Source: Betaproteobacteria bacterium
GTDB lineage: Bacteria; Pseudomonadota; Gammaproteobacteria; Burkholderiales; Rhodocyclaceae
Direction: 5' to 3'
Assembly (NCBI GenBank): GCA_016868295.1
Contig: VGHJ01000001.1
Coordinates: forward strand, 112,407-176,406
Length of the DNA stretch: 64,000 nt
The position numbers were made by a program, and so were the translations under genes. Below, one piece after another: positions 27,060-36,112 of this stretch. Every line of letters starts with the position of its first letter. Position 1 is the first letter of the stretch. The notes under the pieces were generated by a model. It searched no databases, was not told the origin of the DNA, and was given only the letters and a program-made list of their open reading frames with translations.

Positions 27060-27736
27060 ACGGCAAGGCCACGGAGCCGCGCAGCGGCGAACCTCAGTCA
27101 CCCCCTTCCTCGGGAAGGGGGTCGGGGGGCAGGCTGATAATTCGCCGTCTCGGCGAGACTGACTTTTCCGCCACCTGGCGGGCGATGCAGCGTTTTACGG
27201 CCGAGCGGACTGCCGCCACCTCCGACGAGCTATGGCTCACGTCGCATCCGCCGGTATTCACCCAAGGGCAGGGCGGCAAGCCGGAGCACCTGCTGCGCGA
27301 CGTCGGCATTCCCGTGGTGAAGATCGACCGCGGCGGCCAGATCACCTACCACGGCCCGGGCCAGGCGGTGGTCTACCTGCTGGTCGACCTGGCAAGGCAG
27401 GGGCTCAAGGTGCGCGAGCTGGTGAGCCGCATCGAGCAGGCGGTGATCGACCTGCTGGCCGGCTACCGCCTGCAGGGCGAACGGGTAGCCGGCGCGCCGG
27501 GCGTGTATGTCGGCGGCGCCAAGGTCGCCGCGCTCGGGCTGCGCGTGAAGGGGGGCTGCTGCTACCATGGCGTGTCCCTCAACGTGGACATGGAACTCGC
27601 GCCGTTCTCGGCGATCAACCCCTGCGGCTACCCGGGGCTGAAAGTGACGCAGTTGCGCGACCTCGGTGTCGCCGTCGGCCGGGAGGCTGTCGGCGAGGCC
27701 CTGCTGGACCAATTGAAACGACAGATCGAAAAGTGA
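27056..27736 (+). CDS. lipB: Octanoyl-(lipoyl) transferase LipB
   Basis: Transfers octanoate from acyl carrier protein to the lipoyl domains of dehydrogenase complexes. The 226-residue protein has [52 protein letters not shown] (active Lys) and [13 protein letters not shown] (nucleophile Cys). The GTG at 27056 overlaps the ybeD stop. The first 25 residues are Pro/Ser/Gly-rich and encoded by a GC palindrome (27100-27122); family similarity starts only at [17 protein letters not shown]. No in-frame start lies between the palindrome and that point. Confidence 0.93.
   Translation: MNGKATEPRSGEPQSPPSSGRGSGGRLIIRRLGETDFSATWRAMQRFTAERTAATSDELWLTSHPPVFTQGQGGKPEHLLRDVGIPVVKIDRGGQITYHGPGQAVVYLLVDLARQGLKVRELVSRIEQAVIDLLAGYRLQGERVAGAPGVYVGGAKVAALGLRVKGGCCYHGVSLNVDMELAPFSAINPCGYPGLKVTQLRDLGVAVGREAVGEALLDQLKRQIEK
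27100..27128. repeat. GC-rich palindromic repeat inside the lipB 5' end
   Basis: ACCCCCTTCC (27100-27109) pairs with GGAAGGGGGT (27113-27122) around a TCG loop, followed by CGGGGG. On the reverse strand it reads CCCCCGACCCCCTTCC, the same tail-plus-stem order as the copy in rlpA and close to the copy between atpD and atpC. Confidence 0.75.
27143..27167 (+). repeat. Hairpin-RCTGACTTT motif copy (lipB)
   Basis: CGCCGTCTCGGCGAGACTGA followed by CTTTT. GTCTC and GAGAC form a small hairpin directly before ACTGACTTT (27158-27166). It closely matches the copies at 30544-30573 and, reversed, at 55224-55249. Here it is part of the conserved LipB coding region (RRLGETDF). Confidence 0.6.
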
Positions 27737-28680
27737 GCAGCGACAAGCCGCACAAGCAGAAGGGCGAAGCGAAGACCGCCCGCATCCCGATCAAGGTGGT
27801 GCCGGCCGTCGTGCCGCTGAAGAAGCCGTCGTGGATCCGCGCCAAGGTCGGCAACGGCCAGGCGCGCTTCGGCGAGGTGAAGCGCATCCTGCGCGAGGCC
27901 GCCCTGCACACGGTGTGCGAGGAGGCCTCCTGCCCGAACATCGGCGAGTGCTTCGGCAAGGGCACGGCCACCTTCATGATCCTCGGCGACCTGTGCACGC
28001 GGCGCTGCCCCTTCTGCGACGTCGGCCACGGCAAGCCGCTGCCGCCCGATGCGCAGGAGCCGGCGCACCTGGCGCGGACGGTGGCGGCGATGCAGCTGAA
28101 ATACGTGGTCATCACCAGCGTCGACCGCGACGATCTGCGCGACGGCGGCGCGCAGCACTTCGCCGACTGCATCCGCGCCGCGCGCGAAGCATCGCCGGCG
28201 ACGCGCATCGAGATCCTCGTGCCCGATTTCCGCGGCCGCCTGGAAATCGCCGTCGACATCCTCACGGCGACGACGCCGGACGTTTTCAACCACAATCTGG
28301 AGACGGTGCCGCGGCTCTACAGGCAGGCGCGTCCCGGCGCCGACTACGCGCATTCGCTGGCCCTGCTCAAGGCCTTCAAGGCGCGCAATCCGGCCATCCC
28401 GACCAAGTCGGGCCTGATGGTCGGCATCGGCGAGACCGACGAGGAGATCCTCGCCGTCATGCGCGACCTGCGCGCGCACGGCGTCGACATGCTCACCATC
28501 GGCCAGTACCTGGCGCCGTCCAGCCACCATCTGCCGGTGCTGCGCTATGTGCATCCGGACGCGTTCGCGATGTTCGAGCGCGAGGCGCGAACCATGGGCT
28601 TCTCGCACGCCGCCTGCGCGCCGATGGTGCGCTCGAGCTACCACGCCGACATGCAGGCGCATCTGGCCGGAGTTAACTGA
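27733..28680 (+). CDS. lipA: Lipoyl synthase
   Basis: Radical-SAM enzyme (315 residues) inserting two sulfur atoms into octanoyl groups. The auxiliary cluster ligands are in [12 protein letters not shown] and the radical-SAM CxxxCxxC is in [35 protein letters not shown] and [11 protein letters not shown] are standard. The C-terminal Ser that ligates the auxiliary cluster is in VRSSYHAD. The GTG at 27733 overlaps the lipB stop. It closes the lipoate pair and probably the mreB-lipA run. Confidence 0.97.
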   Translation: MSSDKPHKQKGEAKTARIPIKVVPAVVPLKKPSWIRAKVGNGQARFGEVKRILREAALHTVCEEASCPNIGECFGKGTATFMILGDLCTRRCPFCDVGHGKPLPPDAQEPAHLARTVAAMQLKYVVITSVDRDDLRDGGAQHFADCIRAAREASPATRIEILVPDFRGRLEIAVDILTATTPDVFNHNLETVPRLYRQARPGADYAHSLALLKAFKARNPAIPTKSGLMVGIGETDEEILAVMRDLRAHGVDMLTIGQYLAPSSHHLPVLRYVHPDAFAMFEREARTMGFSHAACAPMVRSSYHADMQAHLAGVN

Positions 28681-28689
28681 GGAGGCAGC

Positions 28690-29166
28690 ATGCTGAGAGG
28701 ACTCCTGTTCGCGTTCGCCCTGTGCTTCGCCGCGGCCGGCCAGGCGCAAGTTTTCGAAGGGCGGCCGGTGGCGGCCTTCGACACCCAGCTGCTCGACGGC
28801 AAGGCGCTGCCCGGGACAGCCTTGCAGGGCAAGGCCGTGCTGGTGGTGTTCTGGGCAACCTGGTGTCCGTCCTGCCAGCGGGAACTGCCCGAATTGCAGA
28901 AGCTCTACGAGAAGCACCGTGCCAAGGGCTTCGAGATCCTGGCGCTGTCCGTCGACGCCGACCGGTTCACCGTCGAGGAATTCTGGAAGGACCACGACTA
29001 CAGCTTCCCCGTGGCGATGAATTCGTCGGCGCAGGCGAAGGTCTTCGGCCAGGTGCGCGGCACGCCGACGCTTTACCTCATCGATCGAAAGGGCGTCCTG
29101 CGCATGGCGCGCGTCGGCGGAATGGGGCTGAAGGAGCTGGAAGCCCGCCTGAAGCCCCTGCTCTAA
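28690..29166 (+). CDS. TlpA-like periplasmic thioredoxin-family protein
   Basis: A 158-residue exported thioredoxin-fold protein. Signal peptide LLFAFALCFAAAGQAQ, then an active site WCPSC in VFWATWCPSCQRELPEL, and a cis-Pro loop VRGTPTLYLIDRKG. It is probably a periplasmic thiol-disulfide reductant, as used in cytochrome c maturation or protection, but the partner is not visible. It is 9 bases after lipA with a GGAGG Shine-Dalgarno, so likely co-transcribed. Confidence 0.88.
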   Translation: MLRGLLFAFALCFAAAGQAQVFEGRPVAAFDTQLLDGKALPGTALQGKAVLVVFWATWCPSCQRELPELQKLYEKHRAKGFEILALSVDADRFTVEEFWKDHDYSFPVAMNSSAQAKVFGQVRGTPTLYLIDRKGVLRMARVGGMGLKELEARLKPLL

Positions 29167-29176
29167 GTCATTGCCG

Positions 29177-29341
29177 TCAGGCGCGCTCGGGCTGGGAATC
29201 CTGAATGTATTTCCGGTCCCTGCTGCACCGCTCCAGAATGGCCTCGTGCAAGGTGTTCACGATCCGGAAAAGCTCCTGCTGCTGGCCGTCCAGATGGGCG
29301 TTGCTGACGCTGTAGCGATCCGACCAGTTGATGTAGGCCAT
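29177..29341 (-). pseudogene. Truncated bacteriohemerythrin-like fragment
   Basis: From ATG 29341 on the minus strand a 54-residue frame begins AYINWSDRYSVSNAHLDGQQ and continues ELFRIVNTLHEAILER, clearly like the first helix region of bacteriohemerythrins (W-S-D, S-V, D-x-Q-H, L-F). It stops after the first third of the usual ~130 residues. The first metal-ligand His is replaced by Gln (DGQQ for DxQH) and the later HxxxE and HxxxH sites are missing, so no di-iron centre can form. It is probably a remnant; a small non-metal-binding protein is the alternative. Confidence 0.55.
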
Positions 29342-29407
29342 GTTCAGCTACGCTCAATTGCCGATGGAAACGGCAATATACCAAAGCCGGCGCGCGTATA
29401 ACGAAAG

Positions 29408-29941
29408 TCAGCTCTGCCGGGATTGCGCCAGCGCGTTGTCGACGGCGCGCTTGTAGTAGATGTAGTCCATCTCCGGCGCCGGCGCGCCGAGCCGCGTGGC
29501 CACGGCGGAAATCTGCCCGCGGTGATGCACCATGTGGCCCATCATGTGGGTGAGCACGTCGCGCACCCAGTTGCGGCGGTCCTTGCCGTCTGAGCCTCGA
29601 TAGGCGATTTCCTTTTCGAAGAAAGCGTCGGGCTGCTTTTCCAGCCAATGCTGCAGGCCGCGCATTTCCTGGCGCAGGGCCTTCTTCAGCTCGCGCCAGT
29701 CGGGATGATGCCGCACCTTGTAATCGACGATCGGGCTTTCCCCCTGCAGGCGCAGGCGCCAGAGTTCCGCGACGACCAGAAGGTGGTCGACGGTATGGTG
29801 GATGGTCGAGAAATACAACCCCTGCGGCTCGCCAAGGGCCTGCGCATCGAGACGGTCCAGGCTGGCGAACAAGAGCTCGTTGGCCCAGTGCTGGTAATCG
29901 GCCTGGTAGATGAAGTACTGCTTCCAGCTCAATGCGCTCAT
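29408..29941 (-). CDS. DinB-family four-helix-bundle protein
   Basis: A 177-residue DinB/YfiT-like protein, a possible metal-dependent thiol transferase fold of largely unknown substrates. The metal-site His residues are visible in STIHHTVDHLLVVAEL (about residue 48) and GHMVHHRGQISAVATRLG (about 138). The aromatic start SWKQYFIYQADYQHWANELL is typical. The TGA stop lies within an RCTGACTTT motif copy (29404-29412, reverse). It is divergent from the DUF4197 remnant by about 50 bases. Confidence 0.85.
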   Translation of the reverse strand: MSALSWKQYFIYQADYQHWANELLFASLDRLDAQALGEPQGLYFSTIHHTVDHLLVVAELWRLRLQGESPIVDYKVRHHPDWRELKKALRQEMRGLQHWLEKQPDAFFEKEIAYRGSDGKDRRNWVRDVLTHMMGHMVHHRGQISAVATRLGAPAPEMDYIYYKRAVDNALAQSRQS

Positions 29942-29988
29942 CGCAGCCCCTTTCGTGCGAGAATGCGGGCGGTTTTCGGGGGTACGGA

Positions 29989-30535
29989 ATGGCCCGTCTC
30001 AATCGCATTTTCATCGCTTTGCTGCTGCTTGTCACCCTGCCCGCGGCCCACGCATCCGGGCTGGACGCCGTCAGTGCGGAGGAGAGCGGCGGCGCGTTGC
30101 GCCAGGCGCTCAGCCAAGGCGCGACGGCGGCGGTGGCCAGCCTGGGCAGGCCGGACGGCTTCCTCGGCAACCCGAAGGTGAAGATCCCCCTGCCCGAGGA
30201 CCTTCAAAAGGCCGAGAAACTGATGCGCAAGCTGGGCATGGGCATGTATGTCGAGGAGCTCATCGTCACCATGAACCGCGCCGCCGAGGCCATCCTCACC
30301 GGCGGCGACGACTCGGTGACGCAATACTTCAGGCGCACCACCTCGGCGCCGCTGACCGAGAAGTTCCTGCCCATCGTCCGGCAGACCACGGAGCGTGTCG
30401 AACTGGCAAACAAATACAACCAAGGCGCTCGACGGCCGGTTCTTCATGATTGCCGAAGAGGAGCGCGCCATCCGCAGAAACCCGCTGGGCCAGGCCAGCA
30501 GTCTGCTGCAGAAGGTGTTCGGCGCACTGAAATGA
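29989..30535 (+). pseudogene. DUF4197 exported protein gene, frameshifted with an internal deletion
   Basis: From ATG 29989 the frame gives a signal peptide (LNRIFIALLLLVTLPAAHAS) and a DUF4197 body up to EKFLPIVRQTTERVELANKY. After about 30420 the similarity jumps to another frame: TKALDGRFFMIAEEERAIRR and then LGQASSLLQKVFGALK, ending at TGA 30535. Besides the shift, roughly 25-35 residues normally found between the KYN and ALDG blocks are absent, so it is a deletion of a non-multiple of three, not a simple base slip. In the first frame translation runs to 30540 with a nonsense tail. Assembly error is possible. Confidence 0.75.
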
Positions 30536-30543
30536 TTTGATCC

Positions 30544-30573
30544 TCCCGCCGTCCCGGCGGGACTGACTTTTTT
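30544..30573 (+). terminator. Terminator-like hairpin before rep, with CTGAC spacer
   Basis: TCCCGCCG (30544-30551) pairs with CGGCGGGA (30555-30562) around a TCC loop. CTGAC separates the stem from six T (30568-30573). It should end transcription of the DUF4197 remnant, three bases before the rep ATG. The same CGCCGTC-stem-ACTGACTTT sequence recurs elsewhere in the window. Confidence 0.65.
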
Positions 30574-30575
30574 CG

Positions 30576-32561
30576 ATGTCCGCAATGCTCAATCCGCCGC
30601 AGCGCGAAGCGGTGAAGTACCTCGACGGCCCGCTCCTCGTGCTGGCGGGCGCCGGCTCCGGCAAGACCCGCGTCATCACGCAGAAGATCGCCCACCTCAT
30701 CGAACAACGCGGCTTCAAGCCCGAACACATCGCCGCCATCACCTTCACCAACAAGGCGGCAAAGGAAATGCGCGAACGGGCGAAGCTGCTGCTGCCGGGG
30801 CAATCGCTCGAATCGCTCAACGTGTCCACCTTCCACGCGCTGGGCGCGCGCATCCTGCGCCAGGAGGCGAAGGCGCTCGCGCTCAAGCCGCGCTTCTCCA
30901 TCTTCGACGCCGCCGACAGCGGCGCGGTGCTCGCCGAACTGGCGAAGGAGGCCGACAAGGCAAAGCTCAAGGCCCTGCAGTGGCGCATCTCCGGCTGGAA
31001 GAACGCGCTCATCGAACCGAACGAAGCGGCTTCGCTGGCCGAGGACAAGCTGGGACTGGCCGCCGCGCGGCTCTACGGCGATTACGAGAACGCCCTGCGC
31101 GCCTACCAGGCGGTGGACTTCGACGATCTCATCCGCCTGCCGGTGCGCCTGTTCGAGCGCGAGGCCGACGTGCTGCTGCGCTGGCAGGGCAAGCTGCAGT
31201 ACCTGCTGGTCGACGAATACCAGGACACCAACCGCAGCCAGTACCGGCTGATGCGTCTCATCGCCGGCGCGCGCGCCGCCTTCACCGCGGTGGGCGACGA
31301 CGACCAGGCCATTTACGCCTGGCGTGGCGCCGAGGTAGAGAACCTGCGCATCCTGCAGGCCGACTATCCGCAGCTCAAGGTCATCAAGCTGGAGCAGAAC
31401 TACCGCTCGACCACGCGCATCCTCAAGGCCGCCAACGCACTGATCGGCAACAACCCGAAGCTGTTCGAGAAGCGCCTGTGGTCGGAGCACGGCCACGGCG
31501 ACGCCATCCAGGTGACGCTGGCGCGCGACAACGAACAGGAGGCCGAACAGGTGGTGATGAAGCTCATGGCGCACCGCTTCGAGCACCGCGGCAAGTGGGG
31601 CGACTACGCCATCCTCTACCGCGGCAACCACCAGGCGCGCGTCTTCGAGGAGCAGTTGCGCAACCAGAAGATTCCCTACGCGCTCTCCGGCGGCCAGTCC
31701 TTCTTCGACAAGGCCGAAATCCGGGATCTCGTCGCCTGGCTGCGCCTGATCGCCAACGGCGACGACGATCCGGCCTTCATCCGCGCCGCCACGACGCCGC
31801 GGCGCGGCATCGGCGCCACCACGCTGGAGGGGCTGGGGCGCCTCGCCGGCGTGCGCCACACCTCGCTCTTCGACGCCGCCTTCGACGCCGCGGCCGAGGG
31901 CTACCTCAACCCGAAGCAGCTCGCGGCGGTGCGCGAATTCGGCGAGCTCGCCAACAAGCTGGAATGGCGCGCCGCGCGCGAGCCGGCGCGCCAGGTGCTG
32001 GAGGACTGGCTGCGCGCCATCGGCTACGAAGCCTGGCTGTTCGACAGCTGCGACCCGCGCGAGGCCGAGACCAAGTGGGCCAACGTGCGCGACTTCGTCG
32101 ACTGGCTGTCGAAGAAGGGCGACGACGAAGGAAAGACGCTGCTCGAGCTGACCCAGACCGTGGCGCTGATCTCGATGCTGGACAAGAACGAGGACGCCGG
32201 CAACCAGGTGCAACTCGCCACCCTGCACGCGGCCAAGGGGCTCGAGTTCAGGCACGTCTTCCTCGTCGGCGTCGAAGAGGGGCTGCTGCCGCATCGCGAG
32301 TCGGTCGAGGCCGGCACGGTGGAGGAGGAGCGCCGCCTGATGTACGTCGGCATCACACGCGCCGAGCGCAGCCTCACCCTCTCGCATTGCGAGCGGCGCA
32401 AGTCCGGCAAGGAGTGGCGCACGTGCGAGCCCTCGCGCTTCATCGCCGAACTCGGCGACGACCTCAAGATGACCGGCGGCAAGGCCGCCCAGCCGGCCGA
32501 CCGCGCTTCCGGCGCGGCGCGCCTGGCGCAGATGAAGGCATTGCTCGCCGGTACAAAATGA
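30576..32561 (+). CDS. rep: ATP-dependent DNA helicase Rep
   Basis: UvrD/Rep family 3'-5' helicase (661 residues; E. coli Rep 673) that helps forks pass DNA-bound proteins. Walker A is AGAGSGKT (residues 24-31), then IAAITFTNKAAKEMRER (Ia), YLLVDEYQDTNRSQYRL (II), GDDDQAIYAWRGAE (III), LEQNYRSTTRIL (IV), QLATLHAAKGLEFRHVFLVG (V) and RRLMYVGITRAERSL (VI). Closest in feel to Rep rather than UvrD or PcrA from the ALKPRFSIFDAADS and WRISGWKNALIEP stretches. The ATG is 3 bases after a T-run. Convergent with htpX. Confidence 0.94.
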   Translation: MSAMLNPPQREAVKYLDGPLLVLAGAGSGKTRVITQKIAHLIEQRGFKPEHIAAITFTNKAAKEMRERAKLLLPGQSLESLNVSTFHALGARILRQEAKALALKPRFSIFDAADSGAVLAELAKEADKAKLKALQWRISGWKNALIEPNEAASLAEDKLGLAAARLYGDYENALRAYQAVDFDDLIRLPVRLFEREADVLLRWQGKLQYLLVDEYQDTNRSQYRLMRLIAGARAAFTAVGDDDQAIYAWRGAEVENLRILQADYPQLKVIKLEQNYRSTTRILKAANALIGNNPKLFEKRLWSEHGHGDAIQVTLARDNEQEAEQVVMKLMAHRFEHRGKWGDYAILYRGNHQARVFEEQLRNQKIPYALSGGQSFFDKAEIRDLVAWLRLIANGDDDPAFIRAATTPRRGIGATTLEGLGRLAGVRHTSLFDAAFDAAAEGYLNPKQLAAVREFGELANKLEWRAAREPARQVLEDWLRAIGYEAWLFDSCDPREAETKWANVRDFVDWLSKKGDDEGKTLLELTQTVALISMLDKNEDAGNQVQLATLHAAKGLEFRHVFLVGVEEGLLPHRESVEAGTVEEERRLMYVGITRAERSLTLSHCERRKSGKEWRTCEPSRFIAELGDDLKMTGGKAAQPADRASGAARLAQMKALLAGTK

Positions 32562-32563
32562 AA

Positions 32564-32587
32564 GGGGCGGCTGCGGCCGCCCCGTTT
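32564..32587. terminator. Terminator between rep and htpX
   Basis: GGGGCGGC (32564-32571) pairs with GCCGCCCC (32576-32583), loop TGCG, with AAA before and GTTT after. It begins 3 bases after the rep stop and lies 20 bases from the htpX end, so it may serve both converging transcripts. Confidence 0.75.
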
Positions 32588-32606
32588 AGCTTCCCTTGTG
32601 CGCCAC

Positions 32607-33440
32607 TCATGCCATCGCGCGCAGGCGCTCGATGCGCTCTTCCGTCGCCGGGTGGGTGGAGAACAGGCCGCGCAGGCCGCCGCCGGAAAGCGGATTCATG
32701 ATCATCATCTGCGCCGTCTCGGGGTGCGCCTCGGCCGTCTGCATGGGAATGCCGCGGGCGTAGGCGTCGATCTTCGCCAGCGCATCGGCCAGGGCATGCG
32801 GTTCGTCGGAGATCTCGGCGCCGCCGCGGTCGGCCTCGAACTCGCGCGCGCGAGAAATGGCCATCTGGATCAGCATCGCGGCGATCGGCGCCAGGATCAT
32901 GACGACGATCGAGACGATCGGATTCGGCCGGTCGTCGCGCGAGCCGAACAGCATGCCGAACTGTGCCAGCGAGGAGATGGCGCCGGCGACGGTGGCGGAA
33001 ATCGTTGAGATGAGGATGTCGCGATGCTTGACGTGGGCCAGCTCGTGCGCCATGACGCCGCGCAGCTCGCGCGCCGAGAGCAGTTGCAGGATGCCGGTGG
33101 TGGCCGCCACGGCGGCATGCTCCGGGTTGCGGCCGGTGGCGAAGGCGTTGGGCTGCGCCTCGTCGATGAGGTAGACGCGCGGCATCGGGATCTGCGCGCG
33201 CTGCGCCAGCTCCTTCACCATGTTGTAGAGATAGGGCGAGGAGGCCTCGTCCACTTCCTGCGCGTTGTACATGCGCAGCACCATCTTGTCCGAGAACCAG
33301 TAGGCGAAGAAATTCATGCCCGCGCCGAGCAGGAAGGCGATCAGCATGCCCTGGGCACCGCCGATGGCGCCGCCGATAGCGGCGAACAGCGCCAGGATGC
33401 CGGCCATGAGGATCGCGGTTTTCAGCCAGTTGCCGAACAT
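32607..33440 (-). CDS. htpX: Membrane zinc metalloprotease HtpX
   Basis: A 277-residue M48-family inner-membrane protease that degrades damaged membrane proteins. Start [20 protein letters not shown] at 33440 is the family start; the frame is open 60 bases further up but without similarity. Two N-terminal helices, then the zinc site HELAH in [14 protein letters not shown], two further helices ([15 protein letters not shown] and [16 protein letters not shown]) and a downstream EADR for the third ligand in [12 protein letters not shown]. The family is often heat- or envelope-stress-induced; no specific site is seen here. Confidence 0.96.
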   Translation of the reverse strand: MFGNWLKTAILMAGILALFAAIGGAIGGAQGMLIAFLLGAGMNFFAYWFSDKMVLRMYNAQEVDEASSPYLYNMVKELAQRAQIPMPRVYLIDEAQPNAFATGRNPEHAAVAATTGILQLLSARELRGVMAHELAHVKHRDILISTISATVAGAISSLAQFGMLFGSRDDRPNPIVSIVVMILAPIAAMLIQMAISRAREFEADRGGAEISDEPHALADALAKIDAYARGIPMQTAEAHPETAQMMIMNPLSGGGLRGLFSTHPATEERIERLRAMA

Positions 33441-33496
33441 ACGTAGGTCTCCGGTCAATGAAATGCGTGAATTAGATGGGGCAGTCGGGAAATAAT

Positions 33497-34429
33497 TCAA
33501 CTCGCCTGCTCGAAGCGCTCACCCGGCCGCAGGGGGGTTCCGAGCAGGAAATCCCTTGCGGACAGGCGCTTGCCACCGGATTTCTGCAATTCCGCCAGGC
33601 ACAGCGCACCTTCTCCGCAAGCGATCAATATACCCTCGCCGCTCGCACGGAGAATCGTGCCCGGCTCGCCCTGACCCGGGCAGGGCGCCGCCTGCCATAT
33701 CTTGACGATCTGCCCCTGGAACCTCGCCACACCGCCCGGAGCGGGATTGAAGGCGCGTATGGCGCGCGCCAGATCCGATGCCGGCTTGCGCCAGTCCAGT
33801 TTCGCCTCAGCCTTGTCGAGCTTGGCGGCATAGGTAACGCCCTCGGCCGGCTGCGCTTCCTCGCGCAGTTCGCCACGTTCGAGCCGGGGCAGGGCCTCGA
33901 CGATCATGCGCGCGCCCAAGGCGGACAGCTTGTCGTGCAGCGTTCCGGCCGTGTCGTTCTCATTGATCGGTAGGGTCTCCCTGGCCAGCATCGGGCCGGT
34001 ATCCAGTCCGGCTTCCATGCGCATGAGGGTGACACCGGTTTCCCTGTCGCCTGCCAAAATGGCACGCTGAATGGGTGCCGCGCCACGCCAGCGCGGCAGA
34101 AGCGACGCATGGATGTTGATGCATCCCAGGCGCGGAATGTCGAGCGCCGCCTGCGGCAGGATGAGGCCGTAAGCCGCGACTACCATCACATCCGGATGAG
34201 CCTCGATGATGGCCTGCCTGGACTCGTCGGTTTTCAGATTCTGGGGTTGATGTACAGGCAAACCATGTTGCAGGGCCCGCTGCTTGACCGGGCTGGACTG
34301 CATGGCCATCCCCCTTCCAGCCTGACGATCCGGCTGAGTGAGCACTAACGGCACGACATGACCGGCAGCCAGGATGGCTTCCAGTGCAGTAGCTGCAAAA
34401 TCCGGTGTGCCGGCAAAAACGACGCGCAT
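33497..34429 (-). CDS. fmt: Methionyl-tRNA formyltransferase
   Basis: Formylates initiator Met-tRNA using 10-formyltetrahydrofolate. The 310-residue protein starts [19 protein letters not shown]; the catalytic block is [20 protein letters not shown] with [20 protein letters not shown] next, and a C-terminal OB-like domain starts at about residue 205 ([15 protein letters not shown]). Its ATG overlaps the def stop by one base, the standard def-fmt operon. Confidence 0.97.
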   Translation of the reverse strand: MRVVFAGTPDFAATALEAILAAGHVVPLVLTQPDRQAGRGMAMQSSPVKQRALQHGLPVHQPQNLKTDESRQAIIEAHPDVMVVAAYGLILPQAALDIPRLGCINIHASLLPRWRGAAPIQRAILAGDRETGVTLMRMEAGLDTGPMLARETLPINENDTAGTLHDKLSALGARMIVEALPRLERGELREEAQPAEGVTYAAKLDKAEAKLDWRKPASDLARAIRAFNPAPGGVARFQGQIVKIWQAAPCPGQGEPGTILRASGEGILIACGEGALCLAELQKSGGKRLSARDFLLGTPLRPGERFEQAS

Positions 34430-34932
34430 CAGGCGGTAATGCGTGCCTGCTTGGCCAGCCTGGCCTTGATGCGGCCCTGCTTGAGCTTGGAAAGATGCTC
34501 GACGAACACCTTGCCGTCGAGATGGTCGATTTCGTGCTGGATGCACACGGCCAGCAGTCCTTCGGCCTCGAGGGTAAACGCTTGACCCTGCAGGTCGAGC
34601 GCCCGCACCCTGATGCGCTCGCTGCGGGTGACCTTCTCGTAAATTCCCGGCACGGACAGGCAGCCTTCCTCGCACACCTGCTCGCCGGCGCATTCGAGTA
34701 TTTCCGGATTGACGAAGGCAAGCAGTTTCGATTTGTCTTCCGAGACGTCGATGACGATCACCCGCTTATGCACGTCCACCTGGGTGGCCGCCAGGCCGAT
34801 GCCCGGCGCCTCGTACATGGTCTCCGCCATGTCCGCGACGAGCTTGCGGATGTTTTCGTCGACCGTTTCGACCGGTGCCGCTTTTTTATGCAACCTCGGA
34901 TCGGGATAGCGAAGAATCGGTAGCAGCGCCAT
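34429..34932 (-). CDS. def: Peptide deformylase
   Basis: Removes the N-formyl group from nascent proteins. The 167-residue metalloprotein has the three family motifs [24 protein letters not shown] (Cys ligand) and [12 protein letters not shown] (two His ligands and the catalytic Glu). The ATG at 34932 is followed by [20 protein letters not shown]. First gene of def-fmt; divergent from the LysM gene with a strong hairpin in the gap. Confidence 0.98.
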   Translation of the reverse strand: MALLPILRYPDPRLHKKAAPVETVDENIRKLVADMAETMYEAPGIGLAATQVDVHKRVIVIDVSEDKSKLLAFVNPEILECAGEQVCEEGCLSVPGIYEKVTRSERIRVRALDLQGQAFTLEAEGLLAVCIQHEIDHLDGKVFVEHLSKLKQGRIKARLAKQARITA

Positions 34933-34986
34933 AAAAGCTTGCCAATTTAGGCAATTAGGTGCAACAATTAATGCAAATCTATAAAA

Positions 34987-35013
34987 GTCGAAGCTAGCAT
35001 GCTAGACTTCGAC
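34987..35013. repeat. Inverted repeat between def and the LysM gene
   Basis: GTCGAAG CTAGC (34987-34998) pairs with GCTAG A CTTCGAC (35001-35013), a 12-bp stem with one bulged A and only an AT loop, so it is nearly a perfect palindrome. It lies in the 124-base divergent region, 54 bases from the def start and 43 from the LysM start. It could be an operator or a bidirectional terminator-like stem; no T-run follows. Confidence 0.7.
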
Positions 35014-35056
35014 GAGAATCCCGGTCCACGGCTCGGGTACCTTGTGCGAGGCCAAG

Positions 35057-36112
35057 ATGATGATTCGCATTATATCTGCGCTGCTTCTGAGTTTCTCAAT
35101 CGCCTGTGCCACGGCGCAGGACGCCAAACCGCTTGAACTGGCCGACAGCGCCCCCGACCGTCATATCGTCGTGCCGGGCGACACGCTCTGGGGCATATCC
35201 GGGAAATTCCTCAAGGAACCCTATCGCTGGCCGGAACTCTGGCGCATGAACAAGGAGCAGGTAAAGAACCCGCACCTCATCTATCCGGGCCAGGTGCTGG
35301 TGCTCGACCGCAGCCGCGCCACGCCGCAACTGCGCCTGGAAACGGTCAGGCTCAAGCCACAGGTGCACGCGGAACCCATATCGAAGGCGATTCCGAGCAT
35401 TCCCCTCAGCGCCATCGAGCCCTTCATTGTCAGACCCCTGGTCGTCGATGAGGCGTGGATCGAGCAGGCGCCCCGCATCGTCGCCACAGAGGAAAGCCGG
35501 GTAAACATCGGCCCCGGCGGCCGCGCCTACACCTCACCCCTGAATACCAAGATCAAGGCCTGGGAAATCTACCGGCCCGCCAAACCGGTCATTGACCCGG
35601 AGAACGGACAAGTCATCGGCTATGAGGCCTTTCACGTCGGAACCGCAAAGCCCATCGGCTTCCACCCGCGACAGGGCCAGTTGGTTGCCGAAGGACAGCC
35701 GGCCACGCTCGAAATCATCTCCGCCAATCGTGAAGTCGGTGTGCATGACCGGCTTGCGCCCGCAACGCTGGCAGGCGTGATCAACTATGCGCCGCATGTG
35801 CCCGCCACCCAGATCCAGGGCCAGGTTGCTACCGCCTACGGCGGCTTCAAGGAATCGGAAACCGGGCGCAATGCCATCGTGACGCTGAACCGGGGCCGGC
35901 AGCACGGCATCGAAATCGGCCACGTGCTCGCGCTCCACCGCAACAGCAAGGAGCAGACCTATCGCGAAGGGGATATACAGGCAACCTTCAAGTTGCCGCC
36001 GGAAAAATATGGCCTGGTGTTCGTCTTTCGGGTCTTCGACCGGATTTCCTACGCCATGGTCATGAACGTCTCCCGCCCGGTCCTCGTATCCGACTACGTC
36101 CGCACGCCATAA
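35057..36112 (+). CDS. LysM-domain peptidoglycan-binding protein
   Basis: A 351-residue exported protein with signal peptide MIRIISALLLSFSIACATAQ and one LysM domain (about residues 38-90: HIVVPGDTLWGISGKFLKEP and LIYPGQVLVLD). The remaining 260 residues form a beta-rich domain without a catalytic motif I can identify. Similar LysM proteins precede dprA in many betaproteobacteria. ATG 35057 or 35060 fits the signal peptide; a TTG at 35042 in the same frame is less likely. The stop is directly followed by the dprA GTG. Confidence 0.85.
   Translation: MMIRIISALLLSFSIACATAQDAKPLELADSAPDRHIVVPGDTLWGISGKFLKEPYRWPELWRMNKEQVKNPHLIYPGQVLVLDRSRATPQLRLETVRLKPQVHAEPISKAIPSIPLSAIEPFIVRPLVVDEAWIEQAPRIVATEESRVNIGPGGRAYTSPLNTKIKAWEIYRPAKPVIDPENGQVIGYEAFHVGTAKPIGFHPRQGQLVAEGQPATLEIISANREVGVHDRLAPATLAGVINYAPHVPATQIQGQVATAYGGFKESETGRNAIVTLNRGRQHGIEIGHVLALHRNSKEQTYREGDIQATFKLPPEKYGLVFVFRVFDRISYAMVMNVSRPVLVSDYVRTP

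Noticed and set aside
29357..29377. Hairpin ATTGCCG/CGGCAAT between dinB and the hemerythrin fragment
   Set aside because: Seven base pairs with no T-run on either side; too weak to call a terminator.
29163..30170. A 335-codon minus-strand frame covering the dinB region
   Set aside because: In a different frame from the dinB and hemerythrin-like sequences, which carry the family similarity; composition is Arg/Pro/Ala-rich.
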